Source: Talinum fruticosum
Taxonomy: Eukaryota; Streptophyta; Magnoliopsida; Caryophyllales; Talinaceae
Assembly: GCA_021018815.1 (NCBI GenBank)
Contig: JAITYX010000049.1
Span: 372,001 to 436,000 of the forward strand
Length of the DNA stretch: 64,000 nt
Direction: 5' to 3'
The notes below the pieces were generated by a model. That model saw only the letters and a list, made by a program, of their open reading frames with translations. It was not told where the DNA came from and ran no database searches. Position numbers and translations under genes: made by a program. Below, one piece after another: positions 34,107 through 45,036 of this stretch (positions are counted from its first letter, which is position 1; each line of letters begins with the position of its first letter).

Positions 34107-35719
34107 ATGGACTTCATGATCGAATTAACCCGGTGGATGCATGAGATGAGAAACATGGATAGGTCGGCGTTAACCAATTATAGCCTAAATGTCCTATGTA
34201 GCATTCACCAGGTGAAAATTAATTGATCTTTCCTAAGGGATGCTATAGCTTATTAGGATCACCATCACCACGTCTTTAGGTTCGGGGATAAGGAACTGTG
34301 CCCCCTGCCCGAAGAGTTCAATGCCATACTAGGCAGAGTTTAGCTTAACAAAACCAGTTGTTCCCAAATCCTAAGAAAATCTCCATGAAAAGTACCAATA
34401 TCTACTAAAATTAAGTAAAAAGTATATAGGGTGGACCCTTATTGGGAATTGGGTTAGCTTAATCAACCTGATGAAGCGTTACCGCAACATGTATGCTTAT
34501 GCTTGAGTCCATCATCATCCTGAGACGGTGAGCTATAATTACTTTCATGATAGGAGGATTCCCGCTAGTAGGAGGTCACGAGGATTTGGCACCGCAGTCG
34601 TCGCTAAGCCTGGTGGAACAGTTAGAGGATTATTATTCCCTAACTTACCTAATAGTTGCTAAAATGATAATTGGTTTAGACCGAGTCAAAGCCAATGCTA
34701 AATAGAATTTCCACGATAGCACCTTGTTATTGCATGTAAGCATTGAAACAAATGGAAGCAAACAACGGTAAACCGAGCGAAGGCATCGAACATAAGGTGG
34801 TAGTATGGCGCCGGTCGGAGGCCGATGTGCCTTTAGCTTATACCAAAAATCTAACTTTCGTTCCTACTTTTGCTAATGCTATTTTTATTATTTCAATTTT
34901 GCTTCTGTTGGGCCTAAAAAGTTAAGACTTTGACCGTGCAGGACACTAATTTTTTATTTTGCATCCGTGATGTGCGGATCTCGTTAATGGAAGATTTGAA
35001 ACTCATCAAAGCTCCTCCTAAGTTAGACACGTACCTAACAAATGACTTCTGCTAGTGGAAACGAACATCGGCAGTAATCAATCGTCCCGCTTCCCGATGG
35101 GAAGAATATCTCAAGAATCACAAAAATGACCCGTTATGGTACGTTAAACATTGGAAGGTGTCCCAGTTCAAAATGCATACTGCACAGACATCCATACATT
35201 CGTCTATTGGGCCTGGAGGAGAGCACATATTACTTTCCGAGCCATGTGTTGCGGCAAATGGGTAGAGGACAAGTAATACCATTACTTGGGTTATATATGG
35301 CCCGCAACTTTGACTTGTTCGAGAGGACATAGTAGTTATAGACGCACTGGTTCATGGCCCGAATACTGGAAAGGTCTTCCGAAACTGTTGACTCTTGTGG
35401 ACTTGCCGACACCTGACGGAGTTGCAAATACTGTTGTTTCTTCCTATTATCTAGATTGGATAATAGCAGTCGACCCGAGCGACGAAAAGCGCTAATACGT
35501 AAAGAGCTAAACCCCGAAGAAGCCATTCCTACTGCTGCCCCTCTGCAAATTCGTGAAATAAACCATCGGATGGCTACACATATTCGTCAAAAAGATACTG
35601 AAGCTAAAGAAAATGAAGAAAGGAGAGCCTGTCAAATCCAAGAGCTAAAGGAACGCAACCGAGACGAGGACACTAAGTCTAACGATCCCAAAGGAGGAAA
35701 GAAAGTGAAAATAGACTAG
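34107..35719 (+). pseudogene. DUF7745-like gene, copy 2 (longer, frameshifted)
   Basis: Begins MDFMIELTRWMHEMRNMDRS at ATG 34107. It passes through the same FRFGDKELCPLPEEF block as copy 1 and an LAYTKNLTFVPTFANAIFII segment (34743-34925). Further broken frames give WYVKHWKVSQFKMHTAQTS near 35140 and YLDWIIAVDPSDEKR near 35450-35495. The C-terminus at 35456-35719 is strongly charged and looks like a coiled coil (QIREINHRMATHIRQKD, then KENEERRACQIQELKERNRD) with a basic end. Domain order fits DUF7745-type plant proteins of unknown function. It lies antisense to and just downstream of the G1 integrase. Function unknown. Confidence 0.5.
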
Positions 35720-36189
35720 GACTTGAATTCTTAGAAATTTGAGGTAGAATAAAAGGAGGATTAGTTTTGCCTCTTTAGAACAGTGTTTATTTGTTTTACA
35801 AGTAGTATGCTTGCACTTAAATTCCTTTTATTAGCTATGCATTTAAGTAAGTAGTAGGGTTACCATTTATTGAATAAAAGTAAGTGTTATGCTATACTTT
35901 CATATTTTTATTTCTCACTTAGAAGTAGAAAGAAAAAACTAATATACATGTTGGACCGTCTAGTTAGACTATCCCACAAATAAACGAACCAAAGAAACTA
36001 GAAGAAAGAAAAGAAAACCGTGGCCCGCTCACTCTACCGTTGACCGGTTGTGGCCGGCACTCCCTTGGCTAAGCCTGGTTGGGCTGGGCTCGGCCCCTAC
36101 CTAGGGGTATGCTAAGCGTAGTACTTATTTAACTAATCAAGATTGGTATACTGAAAAATCTCTTCTCCTTTTAAATCGGTTAATTTTAC
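35720..36189. other. Spacer between DUF7745-like copy 2 and G1 integrase
   Basis: AT-rich, with a GC-rich block at 36020-36120 (GGCTGGGCTCGGCCCC). No gene recognised. Confidence 0.5.
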
Positions 36190-37290
36190 TGCTCCGCCAC
36201 GTAAAATCTGATTTAATATGAATGGGCCCTACCAGTTGGGCTTAAATTTCCCTCCGAATCCCGAATTGGAGCTCTTACCTCTATAAGGACCAAATCCCCA
36301 ATTTGCAAGTGGTGAGGCTTAACCTTTTTATTGAATGCTCGGATAGACGAGCTTGGTATATTTGAACATTATGCAGGGCATTGAGGCTTGTCTCATCCTA
36401 TAATACTAATTCCTTATAACGTGCTCTAGCCCACTCAACTTTTGGAATCTAACATTCAACAATTATCCTTAACGAAGGAATGACAATTTCAATGGGAAGG
36501 ACTGCTTCAATGCCATAGTCTAGAGAGTAGGGCGTTGGTCCCATAGCGGATCTAATAGATGTTTTATAACCCTACAAAGCGAAAGTTAATTTATCCGGCC
36601 AATCCTTATAAGTAACTACCATGTTTTCCACTATTCTCCGGATGTTCTTATTAGCGGCTTCAACTACTTCATTGGTTTGAGGACGATGTGGGTAAGATCT
36701 ACGATGTTGGATTTTATATTTATCCAACAAATCTGCTACTTCATTCTAGAAATGACTACCATGGTCACTTATAAACTCGTGGGCCACTCTATAACGACAA
36801 ATCATAATCCGGGTGATGAATTTGGCTACCTGTTTTGACGTCAAGGTTGCACAAGAAGTTGCTTTTACCCATTTGAAGTAGTCGATTACTACTAACATAA
36901 ATTTTTGACCACCTGTTCCTTTAGGAGTCACCTTGCCAATAATGTATATTCCCCAAACTTAAAACAGACTAGGGTGAGGCTAATGTTGTGAGAAATGATG
37001 GGGATTGGTGTTGTAAGTTTGCATACACCCGACTTTTATGGCACCTTCTAACAAAGTCGAGATAGTCCGCTGCTATAGTTGACCAATAATAACCAAGTCC
37101 TTTAACCTTCTAGACCAACATTCTACCGTTCATATGAGGTTCGCATTCTCCTCTATGAATCTTTTCCATGATGCTATTTGCTTCATGTTGATTAACACAA
37201 AGTAAGCTGATGCCATAGTTAGTTTTGTTGAACAATTGTCCTTAATTGAGGAAGAATAGTGCAGCCAACATCCCGATGGCTCGTTAGGCT
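36190..37290 (-). pseudogene. G1 integrase remnant
   Basis: The H2C2 finger region lies near 37000-37150 in broken frames, with the HMNGRMLV block recoverable near 37128. The core is open at 36746-36931: VVIDYFKWVKATSCATLTSK, then EFISDHGSHF, both with catalytic Asp. Then, after a stop, it reads HRPQTNEVVEAANKNIRRI, retaining a Glu. A C-terminal PYQLVGPIHIKSDF-like part follows toward 36190. Stops break it into at least four pieces. Confidence 0.82.
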
Positions 37291-37992
37291 CTACGTGTGG
37301 ACTCCAAATGATATTCTTGCTTATCCAAATACTGATAAATATCACGAAACCAACTGGTATGGTCGATATTATATACTTCTAAGACGTAGACGTATGCAGG
37401 CTGACTTTGTCGCTCGATGTGAACAGGCATTGAATGAATGCCAATAGGAATATTGATCATGGATGCTAACTTAGCTAGTGCAACCGCAAACCGATTATCT
37501 TCCCTAAGAAGGTAGGTGAAGGAAATCTTCTCCAAGTGTTTAGATAATTCCGTCAAATGTGGTTGGTAGGGTGCTAAGGTTTTACTATGTACTTTCCACC
37601 TTTACAAAATTTGATATTCTTGACCTCGATCTCTGCTGCAGCTTCAAGTCTTGTGATACAAGCTTCGTACTCTACAACATTATCGGTGACCTCGAAGTCT
37701 AGCTTAACCGAAATGGGAGTATGTGTTCCCTCCAAGCGAGACTAAAAGAATCCCTACTTCAAAGCCCTTCTAATTGGAAGCGCCATCAAAATACATTGTC
37801 CAAACATCCACCTTTACTTGAAAATTATCTTCATCCGAGAAGTCAAGGTGTTCAAGTTGTGATTCAGGCATGAGTTGATTGCTTTTTAAGGAACAAACTT
37901 GAGTTTAAATTCTGATAGCATGACAGTCCATTGCGATATCTTACTACCGTTAGTCGGTTGCTCAAGTATGCACTTAATAGGATTCATAGGTG
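37284..37992 (-). pseudogene. G1 RNase H remnant
   Basis: Begins at the X2 insertion with MNPIKCILEQPTNGSKISQW (the usual MDPIKYIFEKP tether). It passes through FEVTDNVVEYEACITRLEAA and is open again at 37284-37556 from LEKISFTYLLREDNRF to DIYQYLDKQEYHL. The motif order fits the gypsy RNase H. Frame breaks occur near 37560-37890. Confidence 0.8.
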
Positions 37993-38042
37993 TGTAGACA
38001 TCTAAACAAGTATCGTCCTTTATCTCATTATTTCGTGTTTTG

Positions 38043-39572
38043 TGAAGACTCGGACTTTGCATAAATGTCATTATGAGTACCATCAAGGGATCAGGTACGG
38101 ACTTCATCTCTTGTAAGTTTTGATTACAAGTTATTCTAAGTGCTTCGAAACATTTTTTAGTAATGAAGAATCTTTTCCGAGTGTTACGAAAACCATTGCA
38201 TATGTTCTCACCTGATTCTGACTGACCCGGAAAGCATACTCTTGCTTATCAGTTCACACACAGTTCTGAGTCACTTAGATAACACTCAGACTTATTGCAT
38301 GTTCAAACATTTGCTCTAACGTACATAAACTCGGCTTTGACTTCATGTTCTAAGCCCGATTGAATTACGGTGTTAATTCCTCTCTTTAAGTTAGCATGCT
38401 TTGTTTGAACCATGCCTGTCTAAGTTCAAGTATTATTAATTTAATATTCCTCATCTAACTTGACTTACTTCTAGACTAACTCAGATGGAATTTGAGCATA
38501 ATGGACATTAGACTCGGAAAATTCCACTCCTTCAAGACTCGGATAATTATGCACTTAATTATCTTAATTAATTTATTATCTATGTCTAACATTGGACCAA
38601 AGTATTTTATACTTTGAGAACCAAATTGATTTACTTTTGTAGGTTATTCAAACGAGTTTATCCTACTTTTGAATTATAAAAGTAATCGGCTTCAAGATGT
38701 CAAATCACCAGCGAGACAAGGCTTTTTCCACTTCGACTAAGGCTCGTACAATCGTGTCGTGGTTGTCTATTTTCAAAGCTGGAAATCTGCAATGCCAAGC
38801 TCAACGGTTGCTTCCACCCTACTTTTCAAACACCACCAGTGAATTAGGACATCCAAAAGAGTCAAAGAGCCGTTGCTAAACATTCACACCTTGACGAGAT
38901 ATTTTCTCGAGTCACTCGGAAAATCCATTGTAACGGTGACAAAGGATTTCTAATCGGAAGATAGTCACAACGGTTTGGTCATCTATAAATATAAGCCAAC
39001 TCTCAAGACTTGAAGATTTGCTGGAACCATTATCAATACACATACTTAAGCAAAAGTCTTTGTATTCACATTCAATCTTCGACTTACAACTCCAACTCGT
39101 ACTTAATATCTTTATGAGTTGTAAGGTCTTGTAACCAGATCACAAACACTTATTCTTACTTTCTAAGTAAGGTTCCTTGACTGAACCGTAAGGGTTAACT
39201 CAGCTCGGTTGTCCCTAACTCGCAACGTTTACCTTAGTTAGGAAGTACTAGATCGGATAAGGGAACTTCGAGTCTAGGAAAATCGTGTAAGGAATTGTCT
39301 AAGGGAGCAATTCTAGTTAAGTCTTTCTACTCGTATTTTGTGGATTCAAAATAGTGGATTTGACTTGGGGCTTGGATTAGCACTCACCGTGGTTTTCTCG
39401 CCCAGGAGGGTTTCCATGTAATTTCCGAGTTAACACTTTTTGAGTCCAATCTAGACTCGGACTATCTCAAAGTCGGTTCAGACTTTTAATCTTCCATTCT
39501 TTGTTCAAATTTCCTCATCACCCTATTCACCCTCCTCTAGGGTGACTAAGTTTCTCCAAGAGCAAACCTTCA
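38043..39572 (+). mobile_element. Copia (Sirevirus-type) solo LTR, 1530 bp, perfect target duplication
   Basis: Starts TGAAGACTCGG and ends GAGCAAACCTTCA, flanked by TTTTG at 38038-38042 and at 39573-39577. It aligns end to end with the LTRs of B and E, with the hairpin CACCCTA...TAGGGTG intact at 39519-39544. No internal region remains, as expected after LTR-LTR recombination. It sits ~45 bases inside X2. Confidence 0.92.
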
Positions 39573-40150
39573 TTTTGTTTAGTTGGCCCGATGATGATAA
39601 TCCCGAGTCCTATTTGTGGATTTGAATTCTAGACTATGACCGATTGGTGCAATGTAAGCCAAGAAACCATAAAAACTCCCGGCACCACTTAAATAGCCTT
39701 TTGCCTTGGGTCGATCCACAAATCCTCTTTCTTTTGGACTGTCCAAGAGCCGAATCGAGCCTTTAGAGATTGTGGAGTCCCATGATGCGTGTATGGAGTT
39801 TCAATGTACATAACACTACATTCTACTTTTGTCCAAGTCGACAAGGAGCCGAGGACCCGAAGACGACATTAAAGCGTTGCATTTCATGATCGGGAGCATC
39901 AAAGTGCCACATTTTAAGCTTCACAAGACAACCAACACAAGCCTAGAAGCTTTTACCTTTGGAACGACGTCGTGGTCGGCATCCTAGGAGACACAACTAG
40001 GGCACGAAACCATATGAGGGTCCGGCTGGCCGCGTCCCGCCTCCTCCCTTTTAATCGCTTCTATCCGGTTTTATGATCTTCTTATCCTGGTTCTATCTCT
40101 TAAAGAATGGCTCAGCTTTGTTTAAGCTTTTGGACGGATAATAGGCAAAC

Positions 40151-40172
40151 CCTAGGTCATTTTTGACCTAGG
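40151..40172 (+). promoter_or_regulatory. Palindrome upstream of the X2 TATA box
   Basis: CCTAGGTCA, four T, TGACCTAGG: a perfect 9-bp inverted repeat nine bases before TATAAATA (40181-40188). LTR X1 has the same element with minor changes near 29577-29600. It could be a protein-binding site or part of the LTR promoter. Confidence 0.55.
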
Positions 40173-40180
40173 TCCTCTCC

Positions 40181-40188
40181 TATAAATA
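40181..40188 (+). promoter_or_regulatory. LTR promoter TATA box of X2
   Basis: TATAAATA in CTCTCCTATAAATAGAG. The matching box in X1 is at 29566-29573 on the minus strand. It fixes the transcription direction of the LTR. Confidence 0.7.
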
Positions 40189-41474
40189 GAGATCCTTAGC
40201 TCTCATTCGCATACGGCTTCCCGCCTTAGCATCACACTCGCTGGAAGCCAACTTGAATGCTCTCATCTAACCATTACTCGCTGAATTTTCTATAAACATT
40301 CATCTTTCACCATTGAACGTGAAAAGAGCTAAAGAATATTTGATTATCCCGATCTCTAGGTACTCATTCAACCGATCACTACCATACCCCGTGCACGATT
40401 CACAAAACTAGCCCTTTTCTTTAGATTGTCACCATTGCATCCAGAGATCCGATGACGAGATCCAAATCAGCAAGGTGAGATAACTTGAGGGTTGTATTTT
40501 AGCCTTCGAACGGTTATATTTATTTTTATTTTATTCGCTTTCGTAATGTGCTTTAAGAGATGTAATCACTTTAATTTCCTCCCGACCGATGTAATCTTTT
40601 AATTCCCATTTTTCTTTCTTTTATTGCTTTCTTTATCGCTTTTCTTTACCATTTTCCTTGTTATGTTTTGGTTGCTTTAATTTTGTTTTGCATGTTGTAT
40701 GCTTGTTTGCTTACATATTTATTGATATAGTACTCGAATTAGTATGCCCGTGTTCGGACGGGCGGAATGGAGGGATTTATCTCTACATTTCGTACCCTCT
40801 CCCTCGAATCCGATTCTCGGCTCAAGATCAATGGAGTGTTTTTTAGCCTCTTTTAGTCTTAGTTTTCCTATACTAAGATTAGAAGAGCAAATGTTTTTAT
40901 TTTGTATTTTTGTTAGTTTTTTCCTTCTTAAAACCGACTGGCGACTCCCTTATTTTATGTTTTATTCTATGTTAAATATGCATCCCGGTTGTTTTCTTAT
41001 TTGTAGGATAAAAAAAAGGAGATGAAGATTTCGGATCTACCAACGAGGGAAAGGGCCGAGGCCGACTCGTTAGCCCTCGCATCCGGCGGGCACCCGCCAT
41101 CGTAGAGAACAGTGCCACCTATGCTCGGCGGTCGACAGAGCGAGGGTTCGGTCCAGACCGTTGCTTTCACACCAATCTGGCCCTAAAGCCTCTCGGCAGA
41201 ACCCTAACCCTAATCTTAGTTATCCATTAATTTGTAAACAATATCCCCAAGACTTCTAAAATAATTGCTAAAATAAAATGATTCATAAAATCGCCAATAA
41301 ATTTGATTTAATTCATTTTAACTTGACTTAATAAAATTCAGAAATCTTAATAAAAGGTTCATCCCTACATTCCAAAAGACTTTCTAAAACCATCTTCAAA
41401 AAAATTGTTAAAAAGAGAGACTCGACATGAGTGGGGAAGGTCGGCGAGGCCCCCGGCCGACCGTGGTTTGTACA

Positions 41475-42700
41475 AGGTGCTACCACAGTCCCAAGGTGCT
41501 ACTACATCAAATCTGATTTAAGATGTCTTTCCTAGTGGTGTATATCTAGTCTTGTAGTCTATGAACTTCTTAGTTAGATAATAGATCGCACGTTTTTCTT
41601 TTCCGTCTTGCTAAGCTAGCACGGCTCCCATAGTCGTCTCTATTGTAGTTAAATATAAAAGCAAAGGTTTCCCTAATTCGGGTGGAGCTAACACTCGGAG
41701 GATGAGCCAGGTATTCCTTAACCTTCTAGAATGCTTGTTAGCACTCGGTATCCCAAATGGGCTCGGATCCTTTCTTTAACTTCTTGAAAATCAGTTCACG
41801 GACCATAGTCGGTCTTGATATGAAATGACTAATGTATCGCAAACGTCCCGGGAAACCCCTTATCTCCTTTTTCATACTTGGTTGAGGGATTTCCTGAATA
41901 GCTTGGATCTTGGATGGATTAACTTTGATTGCTCTACGACCGACAACATAGCCTAACAGCTTTACTAAAGGTTACCCCAAAGGGACACTTTTGAGGGTTA
42001 AGGAGCATGTTATAGTTTTTGAGTCTATGAAAGAATTTTCTCAGCCGGGTAAGTGTCCCGCCCTGTCCTTGGACTTTATAATCATATCATCTACATATAC
42101 TTTGGCTTCATTATGGATAATATTATGCATTCGTATCGTTATTGTCCTCTAATACGTCGCACCCACATTTTAGAGCCCAAATGGCATCACCACATACCAA
42201 TGAGTCCCTCATTGAGTGATGAAGGTCATCTTTTCCATGTCTTCTTCAGCATCTTCCGTTGATTATACCCAGCGTAACCATCCATGAATGAGAGCAAAGC
42301 ATGACTTGCTGTATTATCCACCGGAAGATCGATATGAGGTAATGGGAAATCATTTAGGACTGGCCTTGTTTACATCCCCGATGTCGATGCATATACGAAC
42401 CCCGCCATCTTTCTTTGGGACTAGAACTATATTTGCTACCCATTGAGGATAGTGAACTACCTTAATAAACCCAGCCTCCAACTATTTTTGAATCTCTTCC
42501 TTAATTTTCAAGGCCCATTTCGGTTTCATCGTTCTCAATTTCTGGTTAACTCGGCTTAGCATCTTCATAAAGCGAAATTTTGTGTTTTGCTATACTCGGA
42601 TCTATATCCGACATGTCTTTGTAAGACCATGCAAAGACATTGATGAATTCTATGAGGAGTGAAGTGAATTCCTTATGCTCTTTTGCATCTAAATTTTTTC
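41475..42700 (-). pseudogene. G1 reverse transcriptase remnant
   Basis: Minus strand: GFIKVVHYPQWVANIVLVPK and then KDGGVRICIDIGDVNKASP near 42360-42480, broken middle, then the catalytic box VYVDDMIIKSKDRAGHLPG near 42050-42107 with YVDD intact. Thumb and connection pieces continue to about 41500, where X2 interrupts. Many stops. It would copy the element RNA; family placement is clear from the VPKKDGG and YVDDMI motifs. Confidence 0.85.
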
Positions 42701-43636
42701 CAATCTTAACTTCTTAGGGTTGATAAATTGACCCCATATTTATTTTTATTGGTTCCTCTATTATTAGTGAGTGATTTTCATGATCTTCCATAATTTTTAT
42801 TAATTCTTTATGAATTTCTTGTTCATCATTAGAGGAAAAATAATTAAGAGCAAGAGGAGGCTAGGAGTAAGTAGAAAGATTCACTTTATTGAATAAGGAA
42901 ACGAGTACATCGGACTCGAAATAGAATTGGATCTAGAAATAACGTAAGAAGAAGAAGAAATACAAGCCCTAACACTAAACTCAAAAGGAGGGTCCGCACC
43001 GAGGCTAACAGCGAATTCTTGGCCCTTGTTAGCATCAATCCAAGTGATATGCTTGGACCCTTCTATACCAGCATTGGTGATGAACTTAGACGGATCGAAC
43101 TACGGATGCAACATAGCTTGCGATAGTATTGAGAAAGAGTTCCCTTCTAGATTACCTTCTTGACCGAACGTAAGGACGAAAATATTGTCTCCGGCGAGAT
43201 TGGTCTAATCTGATATGGATTGTCCCTTTTGAGGAGGTGAGGTGCCTTCTCTTCCGTAATATAGCATTCATCGAAGATTTCCGGACCTGGTACTAGGATA
43301 CCCCTATCCTTGATGTAATAGGGCTTAGGAAAACCATAATAAGGAAAGTTATCTCCTTCTCTAATAAATTGTCCATTTAGGGTATAAGGAAAGGGCTTAC
43401 TAGAGCCGATCGTGTGTGGTACAGTCCTCTCTACCTGGACTTCCAACTTGGCTTGAGCTATTTCCTTAGTGATAGGTTGATGGCCCAGCCCAAAGTTATA
43501 ATTATTAACGGGTTCAATGGGTGGAAAAATAAGGTGGTATGCCCTTCGGCCTACAAGCAAGACCTGGAAAATACCCCTTCCTCCTAAGCATCGATTAGAT
43601 ACTAGGGTTCTCATAAGGGTTAAAGGTAAAAGGTGC
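42701..43636 (-). pseudogene. G1 protease-RT linker
   Basis: Open at 43147-43647 on the minus strand. It contains LGHQPITKEIAQAKLEVQVE, DNFPYYGFPKPYYIKDRGIL and VPGPEIFDECYITEEKAP. The same blocks occur degraded in G2 at 11700-11994. The extreme N-terminus of this frame lies in the LTR of B and is not native. No enzymatic motif; the role in the polyprotein is unknown. Confidence 0.75.
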
Positions 43637-44977
43637 TTAAGACTCAATTTCTAACTCTAAGTCATTCTTAGTAATACATGAAGAACTCAATTATAAATCT
43701 CACTTCTCCTAAGTTTTGATTTCAAGTCATTCCGAGCATTATAGAAACTCTTCTATAAGTTTTCATTCGTTTTTAACCGACTCAACAAGCACATTATTGT
43801 ATATATTCTACACTGATGTTTCGACTCACTTAGACATCACTCATAACTATCGCATGCTCAAATAATTTCTCTAATACTTTTATTCCGAGTACCGACTACA
43901 TATTTCAACGCAAAGAGAATTATAGTGTTAATTCCTTATTCTAAGTCGAGTTATTTCCTTGAGTATTATTTGTCTAGATCAAGTTGATAAACTCCGATAT
44001 TCTATTCTTTTAACTTGATCATCTTTAGGATAGACTCTAATGGAATTTAAGTATACTGAATATTAGACTCGGAAAATTCCACTTCTCTAGGCCTAAGATA
44101 ATTAAGTACTTAATTGTTCTAATGTAATTATTATTTGTGCCTAATCTTAGACCAAAGCATTTTATACTTTGAGAACCAATGTGGTTTACTTTTGTAGGTT
44201 ATTCAAATGAGGCTAACTCATTTTTTTAAATACAAAAGTAGACGACTTCTAGCTGTCAATCACCAGCAGACAAGCTTTATCTACTTTCGAACATGGCTCA
44301 AACACCATGTCAAGGTTATTTGTTTCCAAAACTGGAAAACTCCAACTCTAGACTTTTTTAGAACCAACACTCAACGGTTAGTCCGCTTGGTTGGATATAA
44401 ATAGAAGCCACCTCACAAGACTAGGAGATTGCTGAACATCATTGAAAAACACATTACTTGAGAAAACGTTATTATTTTCATATTCAATCTTCTAATTTCA
44501 ACTCCTAGTTTGTATTGAATATTTTCTCGAGTTGTAAGATCTCATAATCGTCACATTCTTTTCTTACTTTCTGAGTAAGATCCCTTGACTAAGCTGTAAG
44601 GGTTAACTCAACTCAATTGTCCCCGACTATAAAGGTTACCTCCGTTAGGAAGTACTAGATCAAATAAGGGAATTTCGAGTCTAAGAAAACATTGTAAGGA
44701 ATCGTTTAAGGGAGCAATTCTAGTAGAGTCAGTCCTTTGTATTTTGAGGATTCAAAATAATGGATTTGACTCGGTGCTTGGATTAGCACTGGCTGTGGCT
44801 TTCTATCCCATGAGGGTTTCCACGTATTTCGAGTGTTTGTGTTTCGAGTCCAATCTGGACTCATAATCGCCTATTTATCACTTTTCAAGTAAAAAGTGTC
44901 TTAAGTTCTTTTAAATTTCCTCATCAACCTATTCATCCCCTTTAGGGTGACTTAGACTCTCCAAGAGCAAATTTTAA
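43637..44977 (+). repeat. 5' LTR of copia B (1341 bp)
   Basis: Starts TTAAGACTC (TG changed to TT) and ends GAGCAAATTTTAA. Compared with the 3' LTR it lacks about 150 bases at 44350, corresponding to about 53347-53495, and retains a segment near 44825-44870 that the 3' LTR has lost. Confidence 0.88.
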
Positions 44978-44979
44978 AT

Positions 44980-44992
44980 TGGTATTAGTGCC
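44980..44992 (+). other. Primer binding site of copia B, degenerate
   Basis: TGGTATTAGTGCC, two changes from TGGTATCAGAGCC, two bases inside the LTR end. Confidence 0.75.
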
Positions 44993-45036
44993 TACCCTTT
45001 TAAGAGGATTTAACAATCTAAAGGTCTAAAGATCAT

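Larger units (their letters stand above)
37993..41474 (+). mobile_element. Gypsy solo LTR X2 (~1.95 kb) carrying a nested copia solo LTR
   Basis: Starts TGTAGACATC at 37993 and ends TACA at 41474, flanked on both sides by AGGTG (37988-37992 and 41475-41479): a perfect 5-bp target duplication. Removing the nested copia LTR and its duplicated TTTTG leaves 1947 bp, similar along its length to LTR X1 in the opposite orientation. A TATAAATA box lies at 40181. It splits G1 between RT and RNase H. Frames inside (for example 40744-41025) are not genes. Confidence 0.88.

Noticed and set aside
40658..41025. Overlapping frames with hydrophobic segments
   Set aside because: Within gypsy solo LTR X2; the corresponding region is absent or closed in X1.
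28839..41474. X1 and X2 as the two LTRs of one element
   Set aside because: They are in opposite orientation, and X2 has its own perfect target duplication.
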